Shown piece by piece: positions 52,324 to 60,428 of a stretch of 64,000 nucleotides of DNA; the first letter of the stretch is position 1; each line of letters begins with the position of its first letter. This DNA comes from Vibrio aquaticus (GTDB lineage Bacteria > Pseudomonadota > Gammaproteobacteria > Enterobacterales > Vibrionaceae), in the NCBI RefSeq assembly GCF_003970385.1, contig NZ_RXZH01000007.1, forward strand, positions 150-64,149. The letters are read 5' to 3'. The translations under genes were made by a program, and so were the position numbers. The notes under the pieces are model-generated. The model was not told where the DNA came from, did no database searches, and was given only the letters and a program-made list of their open reading frames with translations.

Positions 52324-55300
52324 GTGAAGTCCCCCTTCCCCTCAAATAGGCTTTCAATGACCATGCGTACTCAGCTTCGTTGCACTGGTCTGGTTCTCCC
52401 TTGGGTAGCATTTTCTGTTCAAGCTCAGGTCTTTAATATTCCAGCAGGCAACCTAGATACGGTGCTTAACCAGTTTGCTTTGCAAGCAGGTATCGAGTAC
52501 TCGCTCGATGCCAGTTTGACGCAGGGTCAGTATAGCCAAGGCTTGCAGGGGGATTACCAACCTGAAGATGCATTTAGTGTTTTACTTGCAGATGCTGGTC
52601 TTAGCGCGCAGAAACAGCGGGACGGGTCTTACTTAGTCGATATTGGAGATCAATGGGCTTTGGACGCCGTTCAAGTGGGTACCAGGTTAGATGGCGGCGC
52701 AAACCGAGATGAAGTCGGTGAGGCCAACGTATACGACAAAGATTCCGCCACTGAATATCGAGGAAAAGAAGAACTCGAACGCTTTAGAGGGGCAGATGCG
52801 GCTGACATTTTTAAAGGCATGGCAAACGTTAGTAGTGGCGATGCACGGAATGGCGGAGGTATTGACCCAAATATTCGAGGTGTTCAAGGTCCGGGTAGGG
52901 TGCCTGTTATCATTGATGGTACTGAGCAAGAAATTACCATGGACAATGGTTATCGAGCCGCCTCTAACCGTAGCTTTCTGGACCCCAACCTCATTGGAGG
53001 AATGACGGTACACAAAGGTGCTCAAATTAACCCTGATGTAAACACCTCGGTGGGTGGAGCGGTTGAAATTACCACCTTGTCAGCCAGTGACATTGTTCTG
53101 CCGGGCGAAACATTTGGTATGGAATTTATCGCTGAAAGTAGTAGTAACTCCATCGCTCCTCGGGAACCTAGGTTATATACAGGGCAGGACATTAGTTCGA
53201 TACCTGAGTATGCAGACCTAGCTAACCCAGCTATTGACCTTTTGTATACTGATCCAGCCTTAGTGATTGACCCAAGGGAACGTCAAGATGACAACCCATT
53301 TAATGGCGAAGATGTCGCTTATCGTCTGGCGATTGGTGGAGTTGGGCCTAAGGTTGATTGGCTAGCCGCCTACGCTTACCGTAATCGCGGCAATTATTTT
53401 TCGGGAACCAAAGAAGCCAGTTTCTATCAACAACCGTTTAATGGCGATGAGTCTCAAGGCGTAGAAAATCGTAGGCTATTTATTCAACCAGAGCATTTAG
53501 CTTTGGTTTACCATCCCGGTGAAGAGGTGCCAAATACCTCTTCTGAAATGGAATCTTTTTTAGGTAAGTTTGCATTTAATATTAATCCAGCGACTAAGGT
53601 TGAGTTTGGTGCTCGTTATACGAAAAGTGTTCATGGGGAAATCTTGGCCGATCGAGCAGAAACACGTTATATGTCCGGGCTTGCTCAATGGCCGCTGAAT
53701 CATACCGAGTTGCAAGCTTATAATCTTAGGGTGCGATCCAACCCTGCTAACCCTTACATCGACTTTAAATCCAACCTCTGGGTGACGCTATCCGACATTC
53801 GCTCTAATACCGGCCCCGGGTCGCCCAATGCTCTTACTAATGGGAATACGATCATTAAAAATACTTCTCTGATGAATTCAGAAGAAGACCGATATGGGTA
53901 TAGCTTTAGCAACAAAATGCTATTTGGAAGTGATGTTGATGTCACGCTGTCAGGTAACTATCAGTACCATCAATTAGCACCGAAAGGAGACTTAGATTCT
54001 GTCATCGCTAAGTTTGATAAGGGTCAAGTACGAGCGGGTGAACGTACTGAGTACAATGGTAGTGCAAATGTCGAATGGCGAGCGAGTGACTCTATTATCT
54101 TCAATGCCGGTGTTCGCTATGGCTACTACAAATCTATTGATAACTATGTAAAAAATCGCCTTGCCGCAGGGGATCGCTCTTCTTTATCTCAATACGGTGT
54201 CGAAGGGTATCGACTTTCTTATCAGATGAATGTGCCTATTACAGATGCCAATCGTGCCACTTACCTGGCTGGTGTAGAGTCTCGAGTTCGAAACGCAGAT
54301 ACTAGCTTGAACCAAGAGATCGCTGACTTACGTGACGGAATTCCTAACCTTCCTCCATTCCTTGTTCCAGGTTTTCAAGCACAGTTGGATGCAAAAGTGG
54401 CGCAACAGGATGCCTTGGTCGCCCAAGAGATTGCAGCGGCTAGCGGGCATACTTCCTATGTCGAAGACATCGAGTCTGAATGGCATCATAACGGAGAACA
54501 TAATTACAGTGCGGCAGACAATGGGTGTATTGCTGCAGTAAACAGCCCTAATTATGTCGAGGGTAGCTGTAAAGCAGAGAAGCTCAGTAGTTCATCCACC
54601 AGTACCTATACCAATTATGAATCGAGTGATAGTGGTTGGATGCCGTCAGCTTCAATCACTTGGTTAATGACGGAAGACAGCCGTAGTTATATTCGCTATG
54701 CCGAATCCTTACGTTTTCCGAGTATGTTCGAAAGTACCGTGGGTTTTTCTGCTGTTCCAGCAACATCGTCACCGTTGGCTCCCGAGCGATCTAAATTGTG
54801 GGAACTTGGCTATGTTTACTACTTTGACCATGCCAATGTGAAGTTAACCTATTTCGATCAGGTTATAGAGGATGTCATGGATAGAAATACTTCTGTGACG
54901 ACAACAAGCTTTACCAATTTGGACAAGATGAAAACAAGTGGAATAGAGCTGCAGCTGGATTACGACGATGGCGACTATTTTGGTGACTTGTCCTTTGCCT
55001 ACAATCTAGAAAATGAAGTGTGCGATGAAAACGCGGCCACACAACGCTTTATGGCTGATTTGAAAACCGATGACACGCCTAACTATCAGGAATGCCGACG
55101 TGGCGGTTTCAGTACCACGAGCTATTTGGCCAACAAAGTCCCACCTGAAATGAGCGGAAGTCTGCATTTGGGAGCTCGCTTTTTTAATAAAAAGTTAATT
55201 GCCGGAGCTCGAACTTACTATGCAGATGGAAGTCACTCAGAAGACTATGTTAAGCGCGATGACGTGACGACCTTGGATGCGTACATCGGTTACGCGTATA

Positions 55301-55428
55301 ACAAACACATCCAGTTTGAATTGCGTGGTAGTAACCTGACCGATATCTATTACCTAGAGCCAGGTGCCGTTGCCGGTATTCCTGCGCCAGGTAGAACGAT
55401 CAGCGTTAAACTGACCAGCCGTTTTTAG
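52324..55428 (+). CDS. TonB-dependent outer-membrane receptor with STN signalling domain
   Basis: 1034 residues, large for the class (700-850 usual). Signal peptide ~1-34 (cut after VQA), STN domain ~37-106 (FNIPAGNLDTVLNQFALQAG ...), putative TonB box LDAVQV at 113-118, plug ~130-260 (RGVQGPGRVPVIIDG), then a 22-strand barrel ending in Phe. The barrel contains an unusual charged, helix-prone extracellular insert around residues 630-760, with a Cys pair (DNGC ... GSC), and a second Cys pair near residues 900-925. The GTG start is preceded by AAGGA 8 bp upstream. The STN domain plus the adjacent sigma/FecR pair indicate cell-surface signalling. The classic heme-receptor FRAP and NPNL boxes are not intact (RFPS and SPLAPE in the equivalent region), so heme is not established; the partner is probably the secreted protein at 55587. 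Confidence 0.93.
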   Translation: MKSPFPSNRLSMTMRTQLRCTGLVLPWVAFSVQAQVFNIPAGNLDTVLNQFALQAGIEYSLDASLTQGQYSQGLQGDYQPEDAFSVLLADAGLSAQKQRDGSYLVDIGDQWALDAVQVGTRLDGGANRDEVGEANVYDKDSATEYRGKEELERFRGADAADIFKGMANVSSGDARNGGGIDPNIRGVQGPGRVPVIIDGTEQEITMDNGYRAASNRSFLDPNLIGGMTVHKGAQINPDVNTSVGGAVEITTLSASDIVLPGETFGMEFIAESSSNSIAPREPRLYTGQDISSIPEYADLANPAIDLLYTDPALVIDPRERQDDNPFNGEDVAYRLAIGGVGPKVDWLAAYAYRNRGNYFSGTKEASFYQQPFNGDESQGVENRRLFIQPEHLALVYHPGEEVPNTSSEMESFLGKFAFNINPATKVEFGARYTKSVHGEILADRAETRYMSGLAQWPLNHTELQAYNLRVRSNPANPYIDFKSNLWVTLSDIRSNTGPGSPNALTNGNTIIKNTSLMNSEEDRYGYSFSNKMLFGSDVDVTLSGNYQYHQLAPKGDLDSVIAKFDKGQVRAGERTEYNGSANVEWRASDSIIFNAGVRYGYYKSIDNYVKNRLAAGDRSSLSQYGVEGYRLSYQMNVPITDANRATYLAGVESRVRNADTSLNQEIADLRDGIPNLPPFLVPGFQAQLDAKVAQQDALVAQEIAAASGHTSYVEDIESEWHHNGEHNYSAADNGCIAAVNSPNYVEGSCKAEKLSSSSTSTYTNYESSDSGWMPSASITWLMTEDSRSYIRYAESLRFPSMFESTVGFSAVPATSSPLAPERSKLWELGYVYYFDHANVKLTYFDQVIEDVMDRNTSVTTTSFTNLDKMKTSGIELQLDYDDGDYFGDLSFAYNLENEVCDENAATQRFMADLKTDDTPNYQECRRGGFSTTSYLANKVPPEMSGSLHLGARFFNKKLIAGARTYYADGSHSEDYVKRDDVTTLDAYIGYAYNKHIQFELRGSNLTDIYYLEPGAVAGIPAPGRTISVKLTSRF

Positions 55429-55444
55429 GGTTACGTACACCAAG

Positions 55445-55471
55445 AGCCGCAGCAAAAGCTGCGGTTTTTTT
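55445..55471 (+). terminator. Terminator after the receptor gene
   Basis: GCCGCAGC, loop AAAA, GCTGCGGT, then TTTTTTTGTTTTTG. A strong intrinsic terminator, so the next gene needs its own promoter (found at 55479). Confidence 0.92.
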
Positions 55472-55478
55472 GTTTTTG

Positions 55479-55508
55479 ATTACGGGTTTGTCATTGTCAC
55501 TCGGTGTA
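55479..55508 (+). promoter_or_regulatory. Putative ECF promoter of the hemophilin-like gene
   Basis: ATTACGG, exactly 15 bp, TCGGTGTA. It starts only 8 bp after the receptor terminator; the predicted leader is about 75 nt. Confidence 0.75.
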
Positions 55509-55586
55509 TTAGGTGAAGCTGCATAGAGACTGACAACCTTGGGTCTTAGCAGTGGAGAAATTTTGTAGCCTAATAAGGATTGAAGA

Positions 55587-56288
55587 ATGAAAATCGCACA
55601 ACTTTCATGGATTTCAGCGGCCATGCTTGGCCTTAGTTCACTTGCTCATGCTGGTTTTGACGGCGCTATTAGTAAGGAAGAGCATCGCCAAGTTGGTGAG
55701 TCTCAAGTCTGGGTCCCGTTTATCCACTCAAAAGGGAAAGCAGGGATTGGTAGTACTGGAGGCAAAAGAGTTGATTTTGACGGCCTGACGGTATTCGCGA
55801 GCCAAAATGGAGAGGTCTACACCTCTGGCAGTGACCACAACAATTCTAAGTATGTATTTTCTCAGGTTGCTGGACAGGACATTTGGTTTGGTGAATGGTC
55901 TTCAGGTAGCAGCAACGGTCAGGCAAATGATCGTGCCGTTTATTACGTTGGTGACGATACAGGTACGACAGTCCCAACATCTGGTTCAGCGACGTACACA
56001 GTAGCTGGCATCAACAATGGCGCGACTTTAGCAGGTCAGTTTACGGCTGACTTTGCGGCACAGAAGCTGAATGGTTCTTTATCTAACAGCAACCTAGCTA
56101 TTCACCTTTACAACAATAATATCAATGCAGCCACTGCTGAGTTTTCTGGGACAGCCGTTGCTAATGGTTTGAAGATCGGTCAATCGCAAGGTCACTTCTT
56201 TGGTGCTGACGCTGCTTTCTTAGCGGGCTTTGCTAAGTTTGCGGGTGACAGCACGCTCGATACTGCCTTCGGTGGTAGCAAGAACTAA
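55587..56288 (+). CDS. Secreted hemophilin-like / Slam-dependent barrel protein
   Basis: 233 residues. Standard Sec signal peptide ~1-22 (cut SLAHA/GFDG) with no lipobox; there is no Cys anywhere in the protein, so it is not a lipoprotein. The N-terminal half (~25-130) is Gly/Ser-rich and beta-prone. The C-terminal half (~130-233) resembles the small TbpB-type barrel of Slam-dependent proteins: alternating strands, then GHFFGADAAFLAGFAKFAG and a terminal FGGSKN. AAGGA lies upstream of the ATG. Next to a Slam exporter gene and a TonB receptor, this matches the hphA-hphR-hsmA arrangement of hemophilin systems (Acinetobacter). Candidate heme ligands (His, Tyr, Met) exist, but I cannot pick the axial ligand. 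Assignment rests on resemblance and context. Confidence 0.75.
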   Translation: MKIAQLSWISAAMLGLSSLAHAGFDGAISKEEHRQVGESQVWVPFIHSKGKAGIGSTGGKRVDFDGLTVFASQNGEVYTSGSDHNNSKYVFSQVAGQDIWFGEWSSGSSNGQANDRAVYYVGDDTGTTVPTSGSATYTVAGINNGATLAGQFTADFAAQKLNGSLSNSNLAIHLYNNNINAATAEFSGTAVANGLKIGQSQGHFFGADAAFLAGFAKFAGDSTLDTAFGGSKN

Positions 56289-56307
56289 ATCACTATTTGT
56301 CGTTTCT

Positions 56308-56335
56308 GGGAGCGGTGTATTCGCTCCCTTTTTTG
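56308..56335 (+). terminator. Terminator between the hemophilin-like gene and slam
   Basis: GGGAGCG, loop GTGTATT, CGCTCCC, then TTTTTTTG. It ends 13 bp before the slam ATG. No ECF-type promoter is found for slam, so exporter expression probably depends on read-through. Confidence 0.88.
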
Positions 56336-56348
56336 ATTGAATCCTTTA

Positions 56349-57827
56349 ATGAAAACCTATCACCACTACCTGTCTTTTTTGCTGCTCGTTGTGGGTGCAA
56401 GTTATTCCCTAGCATCTAACGCCGATCAAGATACTGACTTACGCATTCAACAACGTGACGCTTTATCTTCCCGCCAGAATGAAAATGCTTTGATTGAAGA
56501 AGAACTCGAAAAAGAGCGCAAAGCAGAGCAATCCGCTACTGAAGAGAGCCGTCAAATCGCAGATACAGCGAATCAATTAGGGCCGGCTTTACATCTCGCT
56601 GTAAGGCAGCGTCAATGGTTGTTGGCACAAAACCTGTTCGTGCGATATGTTCAACTGCAAGATCGAGATCCGATGCTTGAGTATTACGCGGCGGGTGCAT
56701 TGGCGAGACATGCACAAGACTATGCTCTTGCAGAGCAGCACTATTTGGATTTGTTAGAACTCCAGCCGCAATTTTTACCCGCAGAGCTTGAGCTGGCGCG
56801 CGTGTGGTTTGAGGACAGAAAAAATACCGATTCTTTGTCTTTGTTTAACGACGTTTTATCTCGTTTACCCGTTAATAACCCAAGGGCGGATGGCGTGAGA
56901 AAAACGGTAGAGAGCTTTGTGAGTGCGTTGGAGTACCGAGACGAATGGCAAGGCGCATTTTCGGTCGGCCCCACGTTCAACGACAATCTGAATCTTTCAT
57001 CAGAACACTATGAATGTTTGATCCATTTTACTAATGGCCGCTGCTTTCTTGAACGGAGTGCTCCTGAGGTGAAATCCGCTTACGGGGTAGATTTTGATGC
57101 TAGCTTGAATCGACGTTTTTCACTATCAGGTCACCATGGTATTCAGTTGCGTACGTTCGCTTATGGCACCAGTTATCAAAATCATAAAGAGCACAATGAG
57201 CAAACATTGAATATCGCGTTAGGCTACAGCCATCAAACAGCAAAGAATCAACTGAGCATTGCACCTCAATTTGAATATCGAGCGTTATCGAATCGCACCC
57301 TATTTACTTCTGGAGGGTTCAAAGCTGACTGGTTCTCGAATTTAACTCCAAGCTCTGCCATGAAGTTAGAAGTGAAAGGAGAATACCTTGATTACCGCAA
57401 TCAGGCATTACGTTATCAATCGGATTGGCAATGGTCAGTCTTTGGCACCTATTGGCATCAATTAGCGGATAAGTGGCTGGTCTTCGGTGGTCTGGACTGG
57501 ACATTAAAGCAAAACCAACAGGCCGTGCATGAGTACCATCTTTGGGGGGGGAGATTGGGTGTCAACAAGACGTTTTCGTCAATCGATACAGATGTCACCC
57601 TGTTTGCTTCTCTGCGTGAGCGCCTTTACGGTGACTACAACGCTGTTCTAGGTGAGCGACGTGATGACACAGAGCAGAGCTACACCTTGGTGGTGACGCT
57701 ACCGGAACTGTTTGCAGGAATTAAGCCTTTGATAGAGCTCAAAGCGAATAAAACAGAGAGCAATGTTAATTGGGCATACAGTTATAAACAGCATCAATAC
57801 AGTGTAAAGCTTGAAAAAAGATTTTAA
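56349..57827 (+). CDS. Slam-type surface protein assembly/export outer-membrane protein (DUF560, type XI secretion)
   Basis: 492 residues from the ATG at 56349; a TTG four codons earlier is less likely. Signal peptide ~1-22 (YSLASNA), a charged linker, a periplasmic TPR-like helical domain (~55-195; alternating helices such as YYAAGALARHAQDYALAEQH), and a C-terminal barrel (~200-492) with about 14 strands ending YSVKLEKRF (terminal Phe). This is the Slam layout. It would move the neighbouring hemophilin-like protein across the outer membrane. No clear ribosome-binding site precedes the start, and an eight-G run lies in frame at 57544-57551. Confidence 0.85.
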   Translation: MKTYHHYLSFLLLVVGASYSLASNADQDTDLRIQQRDALSSRQNENALIEEELEKERKAEQSATEESRQIADTANQLGPALHLAVRQRQWLLAQNLFVRYVQLQDRDPMLEYYAAGALARHAQDYALAEQHYLDLLELQPQFLPAELELARVWFEDRKNTDSLSLFNDVLSRLPVNNPRADGVRKTVESFVSALEYRDEWQGAFSVGPTFNDNLNLSSEHYECLIHFTNGRCFLERSAPEVKSAYGVDFDASLNRRFSLSGHHGIQLRTFAYGTSYQNHKEHNEQTLNIALGYSHQTAKNQLSIAPQFEYRALSNRTLFTSGGFKADWFSNLTPSSAMKLEVKGEYLDYRNQALRYQSDWQWSVFGTYWHQLADKWLVFGGLDWTLKQNQQAVHEYHLWGGRLGVNKTFSSIDTDVTLFASLRERLYGDYNAVLGERRDDTEQSYTLVVTLPELFAGIKPLIELKANKTESNVNWAYSYKQHQYSVKLEKRF

Positions 57828-57874
57828 TAATAATCAGCCGCTTAAGGCTAATTGGTGAAATAACTTAAAATTAA

Positions 57875-57904
57875 ATTACGGATATTGGTTTTTGGTTCGG
57901 TGTA
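57875..57904 (+). promoter_or_regulatory. Putative ECF promoter of exbB-exbD-tonB
   Basis: ATTACGG, exactly 15 bp, TCGGTGTA, the third copy of the island motif. It starts 47 bp after the slam stop. Confidence 0.75.
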
Positions 57905-57970
57905 AATATTGGAGGTGTGCGCATTTGGCTAGGTGCAGTACACACAGATAAACCGAATGTGAGTAAAACA

Positions 57971-58852
57971 ATGGAATGCTTAACCAAACCACTACTGATT
58001 CTTTTCACTGTCTTGTCCCCTGCGATCAGCTGGGCGGAAGCAACGTCAGACATAGGGTTACAACCTGTCACGCAAGAGGTTACCCAACAAGTAGAGGAGG
58101 CGGTTATTTCTGAACCCAAAGGCGAAGAGTTGGGTTCAGAAGCCGTCGTTCTCTCTCCTCATCATGATCTTTCTCCATATGGTATGTATCAGGCCGCAGA
58201 TTGGGTCGTAAAATCGGTAATGATCCTATTATTGGTCGCTTCTGGTGTGACTTGGGCCATTGGTATCGCAAAACAAATCCAGCTACACCTCGCTTGTTGT
58301 CGTGCTAAGCATCTTCTTACTGAGTTGCTTGATTCGGAAACCTTGGTTGAAGGGAAGCTAAGATGCAATAGTGCCGAAGGAGCGGGGCTTGCTTTGCTTG
58401 AGGCTACGGAAAAAGAACTGGCATTGTCGGCGAGGGCAGACAATGACGATGGGATTAAAGAGCGCCTGCAGTTAAGGCTAGAACGTGTGCAAGCAGGACT
58501 TAGTAGTGCAATGACGAGTGGGACTGGGGTTTTGGCCACGGTAGGTTCGGTCGGCCCTTTCATTGGTTTGTTTGGCACCGTTTGGGGAATTATGAATGCC
58601 TTTATTGGCATCGCTAAATCTCAGAATACCTCTTTGGCTGTGGTTGCTCCTGGCATTGCGGAAGCCTTGTTGGCTACGGCGATTGGTTTGGTCGCCGCTA
58701 TTCCCGCGGTTGTTCTATACAATCACTTTATTCGTGGAGTCGGTCAGTATCGCGCTCTAATGGCTGATATCTCTGCTGCCTTAATGGTGCTGGTCAGCCG
58801 CGATTTAGACCGAGAACCGATTTCCATTGATGGCAAAAAGCTCGCAGCTTAG
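57971..58852 (+). CDS. exbB: TonB-system energiser ExbB
   Basis: 293 residues from the ATG at 57971 (a GTG at 57959 is possible; the longer frame to 57917 would start about 12 bp after the predicted promoter and is unlikely). Signal-peptide-like N-terminus (~1-24), a periplasmic stretch, TM1 (~78-100), a cytoplasmic loop, and TM2/TM3 with the conserved GSVGPFIGLFGTVWGIMNAF and GIAEALLATAIGLVAAIPAV. Proton channel with ExbD. This long ExbB form with a cleavable N-terminus is typical of Pseudomonas- and Vibrio-like systems. Confidence 0.95.
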   Translation: MECLTKPLLILFTVLSPAISWAEATSDIGLQPVTQEVTQQVEEAVISEPKGEELGSEAVVLSPHHDLSPYGMYQAADWVVKSVMILLLVASGVTWAIGIAKQIQLHLACCRAKHLLTELLDSETLVEGKLRCNSAEGAGLALLEATEKELALSARADNDDGIKERLQLRLERVQAGLSSAMTSGTGVLATVGSVGPFIGLFGTVWGIMNAFIGIAKSQNTSLAVVAPGIAEALLATAIGLVAAIPAVVLYNHFIRGVGQYRALMADISAALMVLVSRDLDREPISIDGKKLAA

Positions 58853-58865
58853 GTGAGGTTTGTCT

Positions 58866-59297
58866 ATGGGATTTAAAGTATCTCCTCAGCAAGATGAGCT
58901 AGCGGTTAACCATGAAATCAACATCACTCCTTTTGTGGATGTGATGTTGGTTCTGCTTATCATCGTGATGGTTGCCGCTCCGCTAGCGACGGTGAACGTG
59001 CCAGTGGATCTTCCGACGTCTTCGGCGACTCCTTCTCCTCAACCTAAAGAGCCTTTTTATCTTACGGTAAGCGCTGATTTGGCTCTTACGCTAGGAGAAA
59101 AGACGCAGGTGAACTTAGAGCAGTTGCCGCAGGCTTTGGGTCAGGCTTTGGCTGATAAAGAGCAACGCATTTATCTCCGAGCGGATAAGACGCTAGATTA
59201 TCAAAGTTTGATGAAAGTGATGAACGTGCTCGTCTCCTCAGGTTATGGACAGATTGCTTTGGTCGGTTTGGAGTCTACAGAGAATAAAAGCACATGA
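58866..59297 (+). CDS. exbD: TonB-system energiser ExbD
   Basis: 143 residues from the ATG at 58866 (GTGAGG upstream). A single TM helix (~22-42) with the essential membrane Asp in ITPFVDVMLVLLIIVMVAAP, then a periplasmic domain. Its stop overlaps the tonB start (ATGA). Confidence 0.96.
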   Translation: MGFKVSPQQDELAVNHEINITPFVDVMLVLLIIVMVAAPLATVNVPVDLPTSSATPSPQPKEPFYLTVSADLALTLGEKTQVNLEQLPQALGQALADKEQRIYLRADKTLDYQSLMKVMNVLVSSGYGQIALVGLESTENKST

Positions 59298-60166
59298 TGC
59301 AAAATCGAAAAGTAGCGAGTGATGGTTTTATGCCGTGGCTTGTACCGGGTGTTGCAGTCAGTGTCGTTATCCATCTTGCCATCGCTCTCTATTATCTTTA
59401 CCAACCGAAAAGAGAAGTCGTACAACTGCCAGCCGCAATACCTGTCAGCGTCGCTATGGTTGCGCCAATTGCAGCACCTAAGGTTGAAGAGCAAGCCATT
59501 AATGATGGAGCTAAGCAGGTAGAGTCGATCGACTCAGTTGCTACGGTTACCGACGACGCTCCAGCAGAGCAAAAGGAAATCGAGCCAGAACCAGAACAGA
59601 AAGAGGTGGATCTTGCTTCTGAGCCACCGCCTATCATTGCCAAAGAGTCCAAGCTTGACTCTGAATTGGCCAAACCTCAGAACGTTGAGCCGAGTGAAAG
59701 TACGCCTACAGTTAAGCAGACTCCAGCAAAAGCTAAGCAAGCGACCCCTGTAAAACCGGCAGTCTCTCAACCCGCTTCCGTTGCCAAAGTCGAACAAAGC
59801 GCACCTAAGATTGAAGTGGAAAATCGGCAAGAGAAAGTGCAAGGAGTCGCCGGGGCTTTCAGTCAACACTTAAGACAAGTGCGTTTAGATTGGAAACAAC
59901 AGCTGGTATTGCATCTTGAACAGCATAAGCAATACCCAAGGCGCGCCAAGCGACTACGTAAACAGGGCGTACCACTTATTACCTTTACCATGGACCGGGC
60001 TGGAGAAGTTTTAGGGGTAGAGTTGGTTCGTAGTAGTGGCACAGAGTCTTTAGATAAAGAGGCTCTGGATTTGGTATTTAGAGCAGTGCCTCTGCCTACT
60101 CCTCCAAAGGAAGTTGATGGTGAGACGTTGACTTGGACGGTACCTGTTCGGTTCTATGTTCAATAA
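59294..60166 (+). CDS. tonB: TonB energy transducer
   Basis: 290 residues. One N-terminal TM helix (~14-36, with the conserved His in VSVVIHLAIALYYLY), a long Pro/Glu/Lys/Gln-rich periplasmic spacer (~60-190) and the C-terminal TonB domain (~205-290; YPRRAKRLRKQGVPLITFTM ... VPVRFYV). Probably dedicated to the island receptor, as HasB is to HasR. Translationally coupled to exbD. Confidence 0.96.
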   Translation: MMQNRKVASDGFMPWLVPGVAVSVVIHLAIALYYLYQPKREVVQLPAAIPVSVAMVAPIAAPKVEEQAINDGAKQVESIDSVATVTDDAPAEQKEIEPEPEQKEVDLASEPPPIIAKESKLDSELAKPQNVEPSESTPTVKQTPAKAKQATPVKPAVSQPASVAKVEQSAPKIEVENRQEKVQGVAGAFSQHLRQVRLDWKQQLVLHLEQHKQYPRRAKRLRKQGVPLITFTMDRAGEVLGVELVRSSGTESLDKEALDLVFRAVPLPTPPKEVDGETLTWTVPVRFYVQ

Positions 60167-60204
60167 TGATTTTGCTTTGTGGTGTTCCTCAGAGAACACT
60201 ACAG

Positions 60205-60218
60205 AGCAAACGTTTGCT
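60205..60218. promoter_or_regulatory. PurR operator upstream of the purine permease
   Basis: AGCAAACGTTTGCT is a perfect 14-bp palindrome matching the core of the PurR box. A weaker relative, GCGCAAACGATTAAAT, lies at 60266-60281. They indicate repression by PurR with hypoxanthine or guanine. Confidence 0.75.
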
Positions 60219-60428
60219 AAAGTCTCATAAAACTATTGAGTTTTTATTCAAGATTCGTACAATTCGCGCAAACGATTAAATGCTGTATATGTCTGATGAA
60301 AAGGATTAGACGTTTCTACCACTGAGCCTACCTTAGTGACTACAGTTTTTAAGTGATGAGCGCCTTTTTAGCAACGCTTACAGCATTTGATTATGTTTAC
60401 CATCCATTTTGATTGTAAAGGTTTCACT

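Noticed and set aside
52687..53025. Overlapping frames on both strands within the receptor gene
   Set aside because: Fully inside the conserved plug-coding region; shadows of the receptor frame.
52700..54800. Calling the receptor a heme receptor by motif
   Set aside because: The FRAP and NPNL motifs of classical heme receptors are not intact; the heme assignment rests only on neighbours and is left as inference.
56312..56319. GCGGTGTA upstream of slam as a fourth copy of the ECF promoter box
   Set aside because: It lacks an ATTRMGG box 15 bp upstream and lies inside the loop and stem of the terminator hairpin, so the resemblance is probably accidental.
60167..60428. Purine riboswitch in the long leader of the purine permease
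   Set aside because: No recognisable three-way-junction core with the conserved loops; PurR-type palindromes explain purine control better.
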